From positions 1-7,131 of the forward strand of contig CAZLHO010000091.1 of the NCBI GenBank assembly GCA_964559455.1: a stretch of 7,131 bases of DNA, read 5' to 3'. The stretch's first letter is position 1; every line of letters begins with the position of its first letter. This stretch comes from CAZLHO01 sp964559455. Its GTDB lineage: Bacteria; Krumholzibacteriota; Krumholzibacteriia; LZORAL124-64-63. The notes under the pieces were generated by a model, which ran no database searches, was not told the DNA's origin, and saw nothing but the letters and a program-made list of their open reading frames with translations. The translations under genes and the position numbers were made by a program. Shown here piece after piece: positions 6,571 through 7,131 of the stretch.

Positions 6571-7131
6571 CTAACCCTCGGCCTTCATCTTCTCGAAGTT
6601 CTCGAGCACTTCCTCGATGCCGCCGCACATGTAGAAGCACTGCTCGGGGATGTGGTCGTACTCGCCCTCGACCAGGCCCTTGAAGCTGCGGATCGTGTCC
6701 TCGAGCTTCACGTAGCGGCCCTCGCGGCCGGTGAAGGCCTCGGCCACGGCGAAGGGCTGCGACAGGAACTTCTGGATGCGCCGCGCGCGCTGCACGCTCT
6801 GCTTGTCCTCGTCGCTGAGCTCGTCCATGCCCAGGATCGCGATGATGTCCTGCAGGTCCTTGTAGCGCTGCAGCACGCTCTGCACCGCGCGGGCGATGTC
6901 GTAGTGCTCGTCGCCGATGTAGCGCGGGTCCAGGATCCGGCTCGATGAGTCCAGCGGATCGACGGCGGGGTAGATGCCCAGCTCGGCGATCTGCCGTGAG
7001 AGCACCGTGGTCGCGTCGAGGTGGCTGAAGGCCGTGGCCGGCGCGGGGTCGGTGAGGTCGTCGGCCGGCACGTAGATGGCCTGCACCGAGGTGATCGAGC
7101 CGTTGCGCGTCGAGGTGATGCGCTCCTGCAG
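6571..7131 (-). CDS. atpD: F-type ATP synthase beta subunit, C-terminal part (5' end outside the window)
   Basis: The visible 187 residues are the end of the catalytic beta subunit of F1, which makes ATP from ADP and phosphate at the membrane. The sequence enters in frame at QERITST and continues with VPADDLTDPAPAT, HLDATTVLSR, IYPAVDPLDS and SRILDP, all hallmark beta-subunit segments, then the C-terminal helical bundle. The DELSDEDK loop (6802-6825), the beta-subunit DELSEED motif that touches gamma and epsilon, is present. The nucleotide-binding P-loop and catalytic Glu lie in the missing N-terminal part, about 280 residues by comparison with the usual length near 470. No frameshift or stop interrupts the frame. 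It is followed directly by atpC, the usual order. Confidence 0.98.
   Translation of the reverse strand: MQERITSTRNGSITSVQAIYVPADDLTDPAPATAFSHLDATTVLSRQIAELGIYPAVDPLDSSSRILDPRYIGDEHYDIARAVQSVLQRYKDLQDIIAILGMDELSDEDKQSVQRARRIQKFLSQPFAVAEAFTGREGRYVKLEDTIRSFKGLVEGEYDHIPEQCFYMCGGIEEVLENFEKMKAEG

Noticed and set aside
1..7131. A new defence, mobile or RNA-based system
   Set aside because: There is no transposase, integrase, reverse transcriptase, toxin-antitoxin pair, CRISPR repeat, tRNA or structured RNA pattern on either strand. The content is housekeeping ATP synthase plus exported proteins.

Overview
The window is GC-rich bacterial chromosome with every supported gene on the minus strand. Read right to left in transcription order, it holds the 3' end of an ATP synthase operon (the end of atpD, then complete atpC) closed by a strong intrinsic terminator; a monocistronic lipoprotein gene (ZU5-like N-terminal domain plus an HEXXH zinc-protease domain) with its own AT-rich upstream region, Shine-Dalgarno and terminator; and two tandem paralogous genes for large secreted beta-propeller proteins, the second cut by the left edge of the window.

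The organism cannot be named from the sequence. The style of the secreted proteins points to a bacterium of the wider FCB group or a related candidate phylum (the Eisenbacteria/Krumholzibacteriota/Latescibacteria kind). The clues are long chains of propeller repeats ending in WDG, a C-terminal FlgD-Ig/T9SS-tail-like module with a PNPFNP motif and a GVYFLRL motif, and very high GC. This is inference from family style, not a taxonomic result.

Layout: 6571-7131 atpD 3' part; 6138-6566 atpC; 6077-6104 terminator; 5899-6076 intergenic with an AT-rich putative promoter and an imperfect inverted repeat; 3742-5898 lipoprotein metalloprotease; 3680-3715 terminator; 3569-3679 AT-rich leader; 959-3568 propeller protein with C-terminal sorting-like domain; 877-958 short gap without a visible terminator; 1-876 second propeller protein, incomplete. 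No gene-free stretch reaches 300 bases; the longest is 5899-6137.

Functionally, the ATP synthase genes are housekeeping. The other three encode envelope or exported proteins: one probably a membrane-anchored lipoprotein, two with cleavable signal peptides. Nothing visible ties the protease to the propeller proteins beyond adjacency and one short shared upstream motif. The most unusual thing seen is that the two propeller paralogues share an almost identical, gap-free leader and signal-peptide segment while the mature proteins have diverged strongly. I found no RNA gene, CRISPR array, insertion sequence or attachment site, and no convincing new multi-gene system.
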